Shown: piece by piece, positions 7,115 to 14,707 of the stretch
Position numbering within the stretch: the stretch's first letter is position 1
How the letters are laid out: each line of letters opens with the position of its first letter
Source of the DNA: Planctomycetota bacterium
GTDB taxonomy: Bacteria; Planctomycetota; Planctomycetia; Pirellulales; Pirellulaceae
Assembly: GCA_019347795.1 (NCBI GenBank)
Contig: JAHWKS010000003.1
Span: 1 to 19,746, forward strand
Length of the DNA: 19,746 bases
Direction of reading: 5' to 3'
Program-made: the position numbers and the translations under genes
The notes under the pieces: model-generated
Told to the model about the DNA's origin: nothing
What the model saw: the letters and a program-made list of their open reading frames with translations, nothing else
Databases searched by the model: none

Positions 7115-8794
7115 TTACACTCGTCCGAACGCCACGACGCACATGTCGTCGTACTGCGCTCGGGCGCCGATGTGGCGGCGGACGTCGGCCACGAGCGCCT
7201 CACCCAGGGCCTCAATCGAGTCGGCCGGCTTGGCGAGCATCTCCTTGAGGCGGGGGATCGTATACTCGTCGTCGTCGGGATCCATCGCCTCGTTGATGCC
7301 GTCGGTATAGAGGATGAGGGTCTCGCCCGGCTGCACGGAGAAGTGAGCCTCGTCGTAGTCCATGCCCTCCACGATTCCCAGGGGAAGGCCCACGGCCTCG
7401 TCCCCCTCTTCGCGAATCTCCCCGTTGGGGCCGCGGATGAGGGGAGGCATATGGCCGGCGCTGACCATCGTCACTTCGTGCTTGGCGGGATCGAGCACGC
7501 ACATCACCAGGGTGACGAACCGCTCTTCCAGCTCCAGTTGGCTGAAGTGGTCGTTCAGGCTGGTGAGGGCCCGGCCCGGCTCGCCGTGCGCGGCCAGGGA
7601 GAACCGCATCTCCGAAGCGAGCTTGGCCATCAGCAAAGCGGCCGCCACGCCGTGCCCCACCACGTCGGCGACGACAATCGCCAGCCGGCCGTCGGGCAGA
7701 TGGACGTAGTCGAAGTAATCGCCGCCGATGTGATTGGCCGCCTTGTAGTAGTTGTAGAACGAGTAGCCCTCGAACTTGGGACGGACCTGCGGCAGAAAAC
7801 CGTGCTGCACCTGCCGCGCGAGGTCGAGGTCCCGCTCCAGCTCCTTGCGGCTCACGGCCTGCTCGTGAAGCTGGGCGTTTTCGATGGCGATGGCCGCCTG
7901 AGCCGCCACGCCCGCCAAAACTTCCAGGTCTTCCTTCGTGAACCGGCTCCGCTGATCGACCGTGTCGATCTGCAAGGCGCCGAACGCCTTCCCTTCGCCG
8001 GTCACGAGAGGAGCGCACATCATGGAGCGGATGCGAAAGTCCGCGATGCTCTGGCTCATCTCGAACCGCGAGTCGCTGGCGGCGTCGGCCGAGAGGATCG
8101 CCTCTTTGGTTTCCATCGTCTGCCGGACGATGGTGCGGCTGATGCGGATCGTCTCGCCCTCGGGCGTCTCCAGCACGATGAAGCCGCGGTCGGCCTGCAA
8201 AAAGATCTTGAACAAACTGTTGAGCACCCGCGGAAGCACATCGTCCAGCCCCACGCTACCTCCCATGCTCTGCGTGATCTCGATGAGGGCCTTGAGGCGG
8301 GCCTCGGCCGTGGCCGTCACCTGAATGCCGCGGGCGGTGGAGGTGACATCCACCTTGGACATGATGGTGGAGCTGCTGTTGGCGCTCTCCTCGGCGTCGT
8401 CAACCAGGAACGTCGAGCAATTGGAGCCTTCGAGCAAACCTTCCGCCGCGACGGAGTCGGTCTGACGGCCCGACTTTTCGGGCGGGGGATCGAACTGGAA
8501 ATCGAACTCCACGTCGCACACGCGGATTTGGTCGCCATGGGCGAGGAGCCGGCGGAATTCGATCTTCTGATCGTTGAGGAAAGTCCCGTTGCGGCTCTGG
8601 AGGTCCTCGACGTAGAAGTCGTCCCCTTCCCGCACCACCTTGGCGTGGCGCCGGCTCACGGCGCCCACGTCGATCAACACGTCGCACCCGGGCTGGCGCC
8701 CCAGCACCGACTCGTCATTTAGGACGTAGCGTTGCCCACGCGCCGGCCCATTCCGGGCCATCAAAAAAGCGGTCACGTCGTTTCCCTCATTCAT
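7115..8794 (-). CDS. FHA-GAF-PP2C (SpoIIE/RsbU-type) serine phosphatase
   Basis: This 559-residue cytoplasmic signalling protein has three parts. Residues about 8-100 form an FHA domain with the phosphothreonine-binding residues intact: GR at 32-33, SRRH at 47-50 and RNGT at 68-71. Residues about 165-320 form a GAF sensor domain, followed by a helical linker (NAQLHEQAVSRKELERDLDL). Residues about 325-559 are a PP2C/SpoIIE phosphatase with GGDYFD (D359), ADVVGHG (D377), YTDGINEA near 500 and the final YDDMCVV (D549/D550), so the metal ligands are present. Such proteins dephosphorylate anti-sigma-factor antagonists or other phosphoproteins in response to a ligand or phosphorylated partner. No STAS or anti-sigma gene is adjacent, so the target is unknown. 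Confidence 0.93.
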   Translation of the reverse strand: MNEGNDVTAFLMARNGPARGQRYVLNDESVLGRQPGCDVLIDVGAVSRRHAKVVREGDDFYVEDLQSRNGTFLNDQKIEFRRLLAHGDQIRVCDVEFDFQFDPPPEKSGRQTDSVAAEGLLEGSNCSTFLVDDAEESANSSSTIMSKVDVTSTARGIQVTATAEARLKALIEITQSMGGSVGLDDVLPRVLNSLFKIFLQADRGFIVLETPEGETIRISRTIVRQTMETKEAILSADAASDSRFEMSQSIADFRIRSMMCAPLVTGEGKAFGALQIDTVDQRSRFTKEDLEVLAGVAAQAAIAIENAQLHEQAVSRKELERDLDLARQVQHGFLPQVRPKFEGYSFYNYYKAANHIGGDYFDYVHLPDGRLAIVVADVVGHGVAAALLMAKLASEMRFSLAAHGEPGRALTSLNDHFSQLELEERFVTLVMCVLDPAKHEVTMVSAGHMPPLIRGPNGEIREEGDEAVGLPLGIVEGMDYDEAHFSVQPGETLILYTDGINEAMDPDDDEYTIPRLKEMLAKPADSIEALGEALVADVRRHIGARAQYDDMCVVAFGRV

Positions 8795-8950
8795 TGGTCA
8801 AACTTTTTCGAAGAGGTCCCCCAGGAAGAATTCTAATGAGCCGCTTTGGGGGGCGTCAACGCGCGAGGCAAGATACGAGGGCGCCCGCGCCGCAAGTTAT
8901 ACTGCGTCCATCACGCCCTGAGCCCGTTGATTTATCCGTCATCGGCCAAA

Positions 8951-9019
8951 GCGGCGCTCTTGCGGGCCTATGACGAAGTGCTGTCGGCGGAGGAAGTGCG
9001 GAGGTTGGCGCCGAACGCG
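8951..9019 (+). pseudogene. Possible remnant of a LamG-type domain C-terminus
   Basis: In the frame starting at 8951 the translation gives AALLRAYDEVLSAEEVRRLA, which resembles the usual end of planctomycete LamG/concanavalin-like domains (an IYDRALSAEEVRRL-type segment). The flanking translation resembles nothing and no start or signal peptide fits, so it would be a decayed fragment. The match is short and may be chance. Confidence 0.3.
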
Positions 9020-9248
9020 ACGAGGGATTGTGCGGCTCCACAACATGTTGGGGACACCCGGCTGCAAAACGGACTTGTGTAGTACAACGAGAGGCGTTTC
9101 CTTTGTTCGAACTGCGCAAACCTGTACGACGGCTCTCCGAAGCCCTCGCCGTTGGAGTTTGTTAGCGTAAGCGCCGATGGACGATGTTTCGGAGAACGGC
9201 GAGCGCCCGTTGTCGCAGGGACGCTCAAGCAAATGCCATGACTGCTGC

Positions 9249-9279
9249 TTGACAAGCCGCCGTAACAGGAACAGACTAT
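9249..9279 (+). promoter_or_regulatory. Candidate sigma70 promoter of the J-like gene
   Basis: A perfect -35 TTGACA (9249-9254) is followed after 19 bases by GACTAT (9274-9279), a weak -10. Transcription would begin near 9286, about 37 bases before the ATG at 9323. The spacing is slightly long. Confidence 0.4.
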
Positions 9280-9322
9280 CCTCCCTGGCGTGTGCCCGAA
9301 CTTTCTTCCAAGTGGGTGGGGA

Positions 9323-11203
9323 ATGGATCCAGTCTTTGATCCTTATTACCGCTGGCTGGGCATTCCGCCGGAAGAGCAGCCGCCTGATCGGTACCGGTTG
9401 CTGGGCGTGCCCCCCTTTGAACGAGACGTCGAGGTGATCCAAAACGCAGTGGATCGCCAGATGATGCACATTCGCACTTTCCAAGCAGGGCCCCATTCGG
9501 CGGAGTCGCAGCGTATCCTCAACGAGATCGCGGCCGCTCGGGCTTGCTTACTCGATCCGGCGCAGAAGGCGGCTTACGACCGGCGGCTGTACGCCGAGCT
9601 GCATCAACCTCCCCCTCAACCTCCAACTGAGCCCCAACCGCCCGCGCCAGCACCCGTCCCGACGGCTTACCCAGTCACCTCACCGGACCCGACGCCTCCC
9701 GCGCGGGCGCCTTACGGCCCCACCTTTCCGCCCGCCCCGGCGCGGCGCAAGACGCGGCGGCGCCGTAAATCAGGAGACCGTACGGTGCGGGAAATCGTGG
9801 GTGTCGTTGTCGGGGGGGTGTCGGGAGTGGCCATTGCTCTGGCGGTTTTGTGGTATGGGTTCGGCGTCGATGCGCTGGGAGTGATGGCAAGGTTCGCTCC
9901 CCGGAGTGGGAGTGAATTCGTCGCCGAAGGCGGTTCCGACGAACAGGGCGACGCGGGCGCAACCGGCACGCAAGCATCCCGCCTCGCCAGTCGTGACGGC
10001 GCCGCTTCACGTGCTGCATCCGGCTCCGCCTCAGCAAGCGATTCCGCAACGACGATCCCGCCCGATGCGGCCCAGCAGAAGGCCGCCGTTCAAGCGAAGG
10101 CGGCGCCGCCGGCCCCTTCGAGCCCGTTTGCGCAGCTCGTCTCAGTCACGCCGAATGAGTGGGCCGACGGCGCCGTTGAATTAGGCGTGGTCCCTCCCGG
10201 GGGCGTCGAGCGGTGGCAATTTTCCCTCGTTTCCGACTTCGTCGACCTGGGCGGGCAACTTGAGTTCGCGATGCCTGTCGCCTCTAGCATTGATCCGACC
10301 GGCGTGGGATGGCCGATTTACCTTCAGCCGCGGGGGGAAGCCGCGCCGGAGACGCAAACGCTTGCGGCCACGTTGTTCGTCGAAGACGGGCGGCTCAAAC
10401 TGGAAGCGAACGGCGAGGGGGATGAAGCCGCACGCCGGCAACTTCTGAACACGATCTTTTCCTTCACCGACGGTGACCATTCCCGCGATCTCCCGCTCCG
10501 GCAGCCTGATGAGCGCGAGGCGGTGCTTTTGAACCTGGATGAAAAGGTGATAGCGGCATCGCTCGCGACAGAGGCTCTCCCGCCCGCGGAGAAGCTCGTG
10601 TTGCACATTGCCGAACTCGAGGGGTTTCCGGCCGGCGTTTCGGCCGATCCGGCTGCGATGCGCCTGCGGATCGGCGATCGGGCGGCCATAGAGATCTCGA
10701 CCGGCCTGTCCGACTACAGCGCGGAGATTGAAGTGCAGTTTGATCAAATCCAGACCGCGCCGGAAGTGCGCATCCGGGCCTGGCATCGCGAGGGAGACCG
10801 GCGGGAACAGTTCACCAGCGAGCATGTAAAATCGGAGTACGCGATCCTCCAGAAAAAGATTGCCCAAGACCAAGGTACGCTGGCCGCCGCCCAGACGGCG
10901 CTGCGAAACGCGGAGTCGGCGCTCCGCAGCGTCGCCGCACGACGGCCCGCCAATTCGATCGAGGCCGCCAATCTGCGAAACCAGGCGATCGCCCTGCAAA
11001 AACAGCGCACCAAAGCGATCGGCGCCATTCGGCGCCTCACGACCGCCATTCCCAAGATGCAGGCGGCCGTGGCCCGCCTGGAAGCAGTTGCCCGCCTGGG
11101 AGCGCAACTGCACAACACAGCGCGGATCCACTTTCGCGTGGCGGCTGCTGCCGAGGGACGTGAGCTGCCGCTAATTCATCTCACCGGCCCGAACTCAGGT
11201 TAA
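9323..11203 (+). CDS. Membrane-anchored J-like domain protein without HPD
   Basis: This 627-residue protein opens with a J-like domain of the planctomycete type (about 5-92): DPYYRWLGIPPEEQPPDRYR, then HIRTFQAGPHSAESQRILNE and LLDPAQKAAYDRRL, which resembles helices III-IV of DnaJ. The HPD tripeptide that stimulates Hsp70 ATPase is absent. Next come a Pro-rich linker (96-140), a basic patch RRKTRRRRK (141-149) and one membrane helix (about 158-180), which places the J-like part in the cytoplasm. The long outer part holds a low-complexity Ala/Ser segment, a beta-rich region of unknown type (about 270-490) and a coiled coil (about 500-595). ATG at 9323 is chosen over GTG at 9290 because GGTGGGGA directly precedes it. 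A convergent Hsp70 gene faces it, which suggests a partner. Confidence 0.85.
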   Translation: MDPVFDPYYRWLGIPPEEQPPDRYRLLGVPPFERDVEVIQNAVDRQMMHIRTFQAGPHSAESQRILNEIAAARACLLDPAQKAAYDRRLYAELHQPPPQPPTEPQPPAPAPVPTAYPVTSPDPTPPARAPYGPTFPPAPARRKTRRRRKSGDRTVREIVGVVVGGVSGVAIALAVLWYGFGVDALGVMARFAPRSGSEFVAEGGSDEQGDAGATGTQASRLASRDGAASRAASGSASASDSATTIPPDAAQQKAAVQAKAAPPAPSSPFAQLVSVTPNEWADGAVELGVVPPGGVERWQFSLVSDFVDLGGQLEFAMPVASSIDPTGVGWPIYLQPRGEAAPETQTLAATLFVEDGRLKLEANGEGDEAARRQLLNTIFSFTDGDHSRDLPLRQPDEREAVLLNLDEKVIAASLATEALPPAEKLVLHIAELEGFPAGVSADPAAMRLRIGDRAAIEISTGLSDYSAEIEVQFDQIQTAPEVRIRAWHREGDRREQFTSEHVKSEYAILQKKIAQDQGTLAAAQTALRNAESALRSVAARRPANSIEAANLRNQAIALQKQRTKAIGAIRRLTTAIPKMQAAVARLEAVARLGAQLHNTARIHFRVAAAAEGRELPLIHLTGPNSG

Positions 11204-11245
11204 GCGGAAGAGAACGATTTGCCCCACCACCTGCACCTCTTCCGC
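11204..11245. terminator. Hairpin between the convergent J-like and Hsp70 genes
   Basis: A perfect 9-bp inverted repeat GCGGAAGAG (11204-11212) / CTCTTCCGC (11237-11245) with a 24-base loop begins directly after the J-like gene's stop codon. No T-run follows on either strand, so a role as terminator is only likely by position. Confidence 0.35.
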
Positions 11246-11307
11246 GGGCCATTCGGCCCCGCGCTGCCGCCGACAGAGTCGGGCCGGATCGCCAGCCGGA
11301 AGAGGCG

Positions 11308-13284
11308 CTACGTATTACGAAGCCGTCTTTGCAGATCCTGAATCTCGTCGAGATAGATCCATGCTTCCTCGGGTATGACTTTTTTGGCGACGCACTCTCG
11401 TCCCAGAACGAGCAGGGCGAAGTCGGCTTCCGAGACGCGCTGCTCGTGCTCGCCCTTGGCGCGGGCGTAGGCAGCGTCGGCGTGCAGGGCCTCGCTGGTG
11501 GTGCTCGCGCTCCGGCGGGCCTTTTCGGCCGCGGTCATCTTCGCCTGCGCGGGAGCGACCTTCCCCATCGCCTCCTGCGCCGATTGAAGCGCCAATGTCA
11601 CTGTGTCCGGCAGGTCGTCCATCCTCAGGACTGCGCGACCGACAAGGGTGTACAGCTCGTCGAGCCGCTCCAGTGCGTCGGCGGGATTCGCGAGCGTATC
11701 GTTGACGCCGGTCGCCTCCTCCGCGACGAAAGCATCGTCGCCCGACTGCTTGAGCCGTCGTTCCCAGGTTTCCAGATCTTCCAGCGCGGCCTGCCGGCTG
11801 CGATCGACCGTGACGCTGGCCGATTGCCGAGCGCTGGGGACCTGGGCCGCGACGGCGATGCGCCCGTTGGCGGCGTAGGCGAACTCGACTTGAACTTTGG
11901 TTCCTTTGGGCAGTCCCGGCGGCAGGTTTCGCACGACGCATTCGCCGAGCGGGATGCACTCATCGGGCCGGCGGCTTTCGCCCTCGACGATCGGCACGCG
12001 AACGCTCCGCTGGCCTTCTCGCTCGGTGACGAAGTTCTTCACCACCCGGTGCGGCAACTGCGTGTTCTTGGGAATGACCACGCAGTTAAACCGCAGCCGC
12101 GTGGCGACTTCGATTCCTGCAACGCCCAGGCTGTGCGAGTTGACGTTGATCAGCCGACCCGATGCCTTGGGCGACTGCATCAACATTCCCGCGTACAACG
12201 CCGCCCCATGCGCGACCGCCTCGTCGGGCGAGGCCGATCGATCCGGCGCCTTGCCCGTAAGGCCCTCGAGCATTTCGGCGACCTTCGGCATCCGTGTTGA
12301 GCCGCCGACCAAGAGGACGCGGTCGATATCGGACCAGGTCAGGCCCGCCTCGCGCACGACCTGCACCGTGGTGGACTCGGTGCGATAGAGCAGATCGGCC
12401 GTCGTTTCCTCGAACTGCTCGCGCTGGATCTCCAACTTCATCCGCAGGCCCGCGTAGGCACATGTAAGCACCGCCTTACGCCGCTGCGAGAGTGCGTGCT
12501 TCACCTCTTGCGCGTCGAGCCAGAGTTGGGCGGCGTCCTGCGGGTCGCTCCGCGGATCCAACCCGTGCGCAGCGCGGAAGAGCTCGGCGACATGCTCGAC
12601 CAGCCGCTGGTCGAAATCCTTGCCTCCCAATTGGACGTCGCCGGCAGTGGCCAGGGCGCGGAACTCCTGGCCATCGGTTTCCAGTACGGTCACGTCGAAG
12701 GTGCCGCCCCCCAGGTCGTAAACGAGCATTCGCTCCCGCGCTGAGCCGCTCGCCTCCCCATCTTCCGCAAGATAGCCGTGTTGATGGCCGATCGCCAGGG
12801 CCGCGGCGGTCGGCTCATTGACAATGTCCAGCACTTCCAATCCCGCCAGCCGGCCGGCCTCCTGGGTGGCGCGGCGGCGCGCCTCGTCGAAGAACGCCGG
12901 AACGGTAATCACTACCCGCCGGATCGGGCCCAGCCGCGCCTCGGCGTCTCTTTTCAACTGTCGCAGGACGAAAGCGCTGAGCACCTCTGGCGGAACCCGA
13001 TGGCCGCAGACGAGCCGATGGAAGTATGCTTCGCCAATGTCGCGTTTGAAGCAGTCGGCGTATTTCTCGGGCGCCATTACCGAGGCGCGCACCGCCTCAC
13101 GGCCCACCAGCAGCTCGCCGCCGTCGCAAACGACGGCGCTGGGAGTCAGGCGGTCGCCGAGATTGTTGGGCAGCGTTTCCGGACGTCCTGACGCGTCGAG
13201 ACAGGCAATCACCGAGAGGGTAGTCCCCAGGTCGATGCCGACGGCCGGTCCCTTACCTTCCCCACGAGAGAGTGTGCCCGACAT
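11308..13284 (-). CDS. Hsp70-family (DnaK-like) chaperone ATPase
   Basis: This 658-residue protein has a complete actin-like ATPase domain: GIDLGTTLSVIA (16-27), VVITVPAFFDEARRRATQ, DIVNEPTAAALAIG, LVYDLGGGTFDVTVLE, DVQLGGKDFDQRLVEH and RVLLVGGSTRMPKVAEML. A substrate-binding region follows (about 390-510; VNSHSLGVAGIE replaces the DnaK TPLSLGIET motif), then a charged helical lid to the C-terminus without the acidic EEVD-like tail of housekeeping DnaK. It is a divergent, accessory Hsp70 rather than the main DnaK, because GrpE and DnaJ genes are not adjacent. ATG at 13284 is preferred over a farther upstream ATG (13362), since the latter lies inside the FHA gene and the extra residues look non-coding. 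It is the last gene of a three-gene operon, 22 bases after the FHA gene. Confidence 0.92.
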   Translation of the reverse strand: MSGTLSRGEGKGPAVGIDLGTTLSVIACLDASGRPETLPNNLGDRLTPSAVVCDGGELLVGREAVRASVMAPEKYADCFKRDIGEAYFHRLVCGHRVPPEVLSAFVLRQLKRDAEARLGPIRRVVITVPAFFDEARRRATQEAGRLAGLEVLDIVNEPTAAALAIGHQHGYLAEDGEASGSARERMLVYDLGGGTFDVTVLETDGQEFRALATAGDVQLGGKDFDQRLVEHVAELFRAAHGLDPRSDPQDAAQLWLDAQEVKHALSQRRKAVLTCAYAGLRMKLEIQREQFEETTADLLYRTESTTVQVVREAGLTWSDIDRVLLVGGSTRMPKVAEMLEGLTGKAPDRSASPDEAVAHGAALYAGMLMQSPKASGRLINVNSHSLGVAGIEVATRLRFNCVVIPKNTQLPHRVVKNFVTEREGQRSVRVPIVEGESRRPDECIPLGECVVRNLPPGLPKGTKVQVEFAYAANGRIAVAAQVPSARQSASVTVDRSRQAALEDLETWERRLKQSGDDAFVAEEATGVNDTLANPADALERLDELYTLVGRAVLRMDDLPDTVTLALQSAQEAMGKVAPAQAKMTAAEKARRSASTTSEALHADAAYARAKGEHEQRVSEADFALLVLGRECVAKKVIPEEAWIYLDEIQDLQRRLRNT

Positions 13285-13306
13285 GATTTCGTCCCGACGT
13301 CTTGGC

Positions 13307-13921
13307 TCAAAAGAGTATCGCGACGACAGCCCCGATAACCGCCGCGGCCGCCCACAGAGCAAGAATGGCTAAGAGGATCCGCAGAAGGGGCGGCGCGTCG
13401 AAGAAGCTGGACCGCTCATCAAAGTCGACCTCGTCGTCGATCGCACCCTCGCTGTGCGGCTCCGGCAGCGTCTCCTTCGGATCGGAGAGTTCGCGGATTG
13501 TGGCTGGCGATGCGTCGGTTTTGGGAAAGGGTCTCTTTCCGTCCGCCGCGGCCGGTTTGCTCGTCGCCATTATGCCGTCCCAACCCTTCTCCGTGGCCGC
13601 GTCCCGGTCGCCCAGAATGATGAACCGGATGTCCGGCCCCGACGCCGAAAGCCGAAGCACGTCTCCCGAGCGCAGCATCGCCGATGCCTCGGGGAGAAGT
13701 TCGCGCCGGTTAATAAACCACGGCCCGGCGCCCCGATTTTGAATCCACCATCCATTGTCGTCCAGCTCGATCTTAGCGCGTTGACGGCGGGCGTAGGGGT
13801 CCCCGCTGGGGGAAAACGCTACGTCGAACGTCGAATCATCGCCGATGGTCAGCGAATTTCGCATGAACTTCAGCGACTCGCGCTGGCGCGAGCCGGACAG
13901 AATCATCAGTTCGATCGCCAT
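13307..13921 (-). CDS. Tail-anchored protein with a degenerate FHA domain
   Basis: This 204-residue protein has an FHA-like N-terminal domain (about 5-103) and a C-terminal membrane helix (about 177-204, LLRILLAILALWAAAAVIGA) with almost nothing after it, so it should be tail-anchored with the FHA part in the cytoplasm. The FHA fold signals are SLTIGDDSTFDVAF, ARRQRAKIELDDNGWWIQNR and LRSGDVLRL. The residues that hold phosphothreonine in true FHA domains appear changed: GR is GD, and SRRH is ARRQ-R. It may therefore bind protein without phosphate dependence. An acidic, probably disordered linker lies between (about 110-175). The start ATG at 13921 has GAAGG a few bases upstream. It is the middle gene of the Hsp70 operon. 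Confidence 0.8.
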   Translation of the reverse strand: MAIELMILSGSRQRESLKFMRNSLTIGDDSTFDVAFSPSGDPYARRQRAKIELDDNGWWIQNRGAGPWFINRRELLPEASAMLRSGDVLRLSASGPDIRFIILGDRDAATEKGWDGIMATSKPAAADGKRPFPKTDASPATIRELSDPKETLPEPHSEGAIDDEVDFDERSSFFDAPPLLRILLAILALWAAAAVIGAVVAILF

Positions 13922-13942
13922 ACGCCTTCAGTTGTGCGGCGC

Positions 13943-14511
13943 TCAATGTCGCGAAATTTGCACAACGCGCCATGCCCTCCGCTGGAACAGCGGCGTCACG
14001 GCAAACATAACCGGATTGTCTGAGTATACGAACAAACGGCGCCGAGCCGCAACGCTCGCCCCTCTCAAGGCTCGGAGCGAGTGCATGTCGTAGAAGATCG
14101 AGCCGTAGACGGAGCGGAGCAGCGCGACGTTGTCGTAGAGCGAGAAGTCCCGGTCCTCGCGGAGCGGCACGCGCCATTCGCCGCTGGCCACCCCAGAAGA
14201 ACGTTCGCTGAGGAGTCATCCTGTGCCGGCACGATCGGCTTAGTGAGCACGACGTGCTCGTCGCCTCCCGCTAAGACGACGTACAACGGATCATCCCGCA
14301 AGGCTGCACGCCAGAACTCCTCATCGCCGCCTCGCTCGGAGCGCTCTAAGTGCGACGCCAGGCTTTCGACCACGTCTTCACCCAGCCCTACGAAGCGCTC
14401 CCGCAGCCCACGGCTCCGGCGCCACTGATCGCACCGCCGCAGCAGCTCGGCGGCTTGGCGCCCTCGATCTTTCCCACCCTCGCGGACGGATGGCGAGATT
14501 TCTTCACCCAT
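13943..14511 (-). pseudogene. Unrecognised protein, first gene of the Hsp70 operon, broken by a one-base frameshift
   Basis: From ATG at 14511 one frame reads MGEEISPSVREGGKDRGRQA onward through EEFWRAALRDDPLYVVLAGG and KPIVPAQDDSSANVLLG, then turns into low-quality sequence. The neighbouring frame takes over at once with SGEWRVPLREDRDFSLYDNV, LLRSVYGSIFYDMHSLRALR and ends at 13943 with VVQISRH. The switch falls on a run of four C (14191-14194; four G in the mRNA). One extra G would join the two as ...NVLLGVASGEWRVPL..., giving about 189 residues. Thus either one base was lost in the organism, the read lost a base in the run, or ribosomes slip there. No family is recognised. The gap to the FHA gene is 21 bases, so it belongs to that operon. 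Confidence 0.6.
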
Positions 14512-14544
14512 GACCGAACATATCCGGAAGAACCCACTCTCGCA

Positions 14545-14579
14545 AGCGAAACGCCCACACAACCAGGGGGTGTTTCGCT
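14545..14579. promoter_or_regulatory. Hairpin in the divergent region between the Hsp70 operon and the sulfatase gene
   Basis: AGCGAAACGCCC (14545-14556) pairs with 14568-14579 over 12 positions, with one mismatch that is a G-U wobble in RNA and an 11-base loop. It lies about 35 bases upstream of the ATG at 14511 on the minus strand and could be part of that leader or an operator. It is not related to the other palindromes in the window. Confidence 0.35.
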
Positions 14580-14626
14580 CATGAAGATAACGAGGCGCCG
14601 CGTAAAAAGCAAACTGGGCCGCCAAC

Positions 14627-14635
14627 TGCTATACT
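14627..14635 (+). promoter_or_regulatory. Candidate extended -10 promoter of the sulfatase gene
   Basis: TGCTATACT (14627-14635) is an extended -10 element (TGn plus TATACT) in an AT-rich patch about 73 bases upstream of the sulfatase ATG. No -35 match is seen, which is usual for extended -10 promoters. Confidence 0.35.
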
Positions 14636-14707
14636 CGTTTTTCCTCCTGTTTCCTTCCTCGCCGCAAGCGCGCGGCTGGCGAATTCCTGCTCATACGGAG
14701 CATCGGC

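Larger units (their letters stand above)
8795..9322. other. 528-bp divergent intergenic region
   Basis: This stretch separates the minus-strand phosphatase from the plus-strand J-like gene. No convincing intact gene is seen on either strand. It contains a possible LamG-domain remnant near 8951-9019, a pair of complementary segments at 9135-9203, and a TTGACA promoter element at 9249. Confidence 0.6.

Noticed and set aside
7172..8722. 516-codon plus-strand open frame
   Set aside because: Antisense shadow of the FHA-GAF-PP2C phosphatase, whose domains are unmistakable on the other strand.
8939..9496. 185-codon minus-strand open frame in the gap before the J-like gene
   Set aside because: It overlaps the start of the J-like gene in antisense and its translation shows no domain, signal peptide or coding-like composition.
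10181..11131. 316-codon minus-strand open frame
   Set aside because: Antisense to the J-like gene; no motif is seen.
11204..11307. Minus-strand frame reading RGAEWPAEEVQVVGQIVLFRLT before a stop, like the tail of a protein
   Set aside because: It has no start codon, follows an in-frame stop, is only about 38 codons, and no family could be assigned; probably chance in GC-rich sequence or an unprovable remnant.
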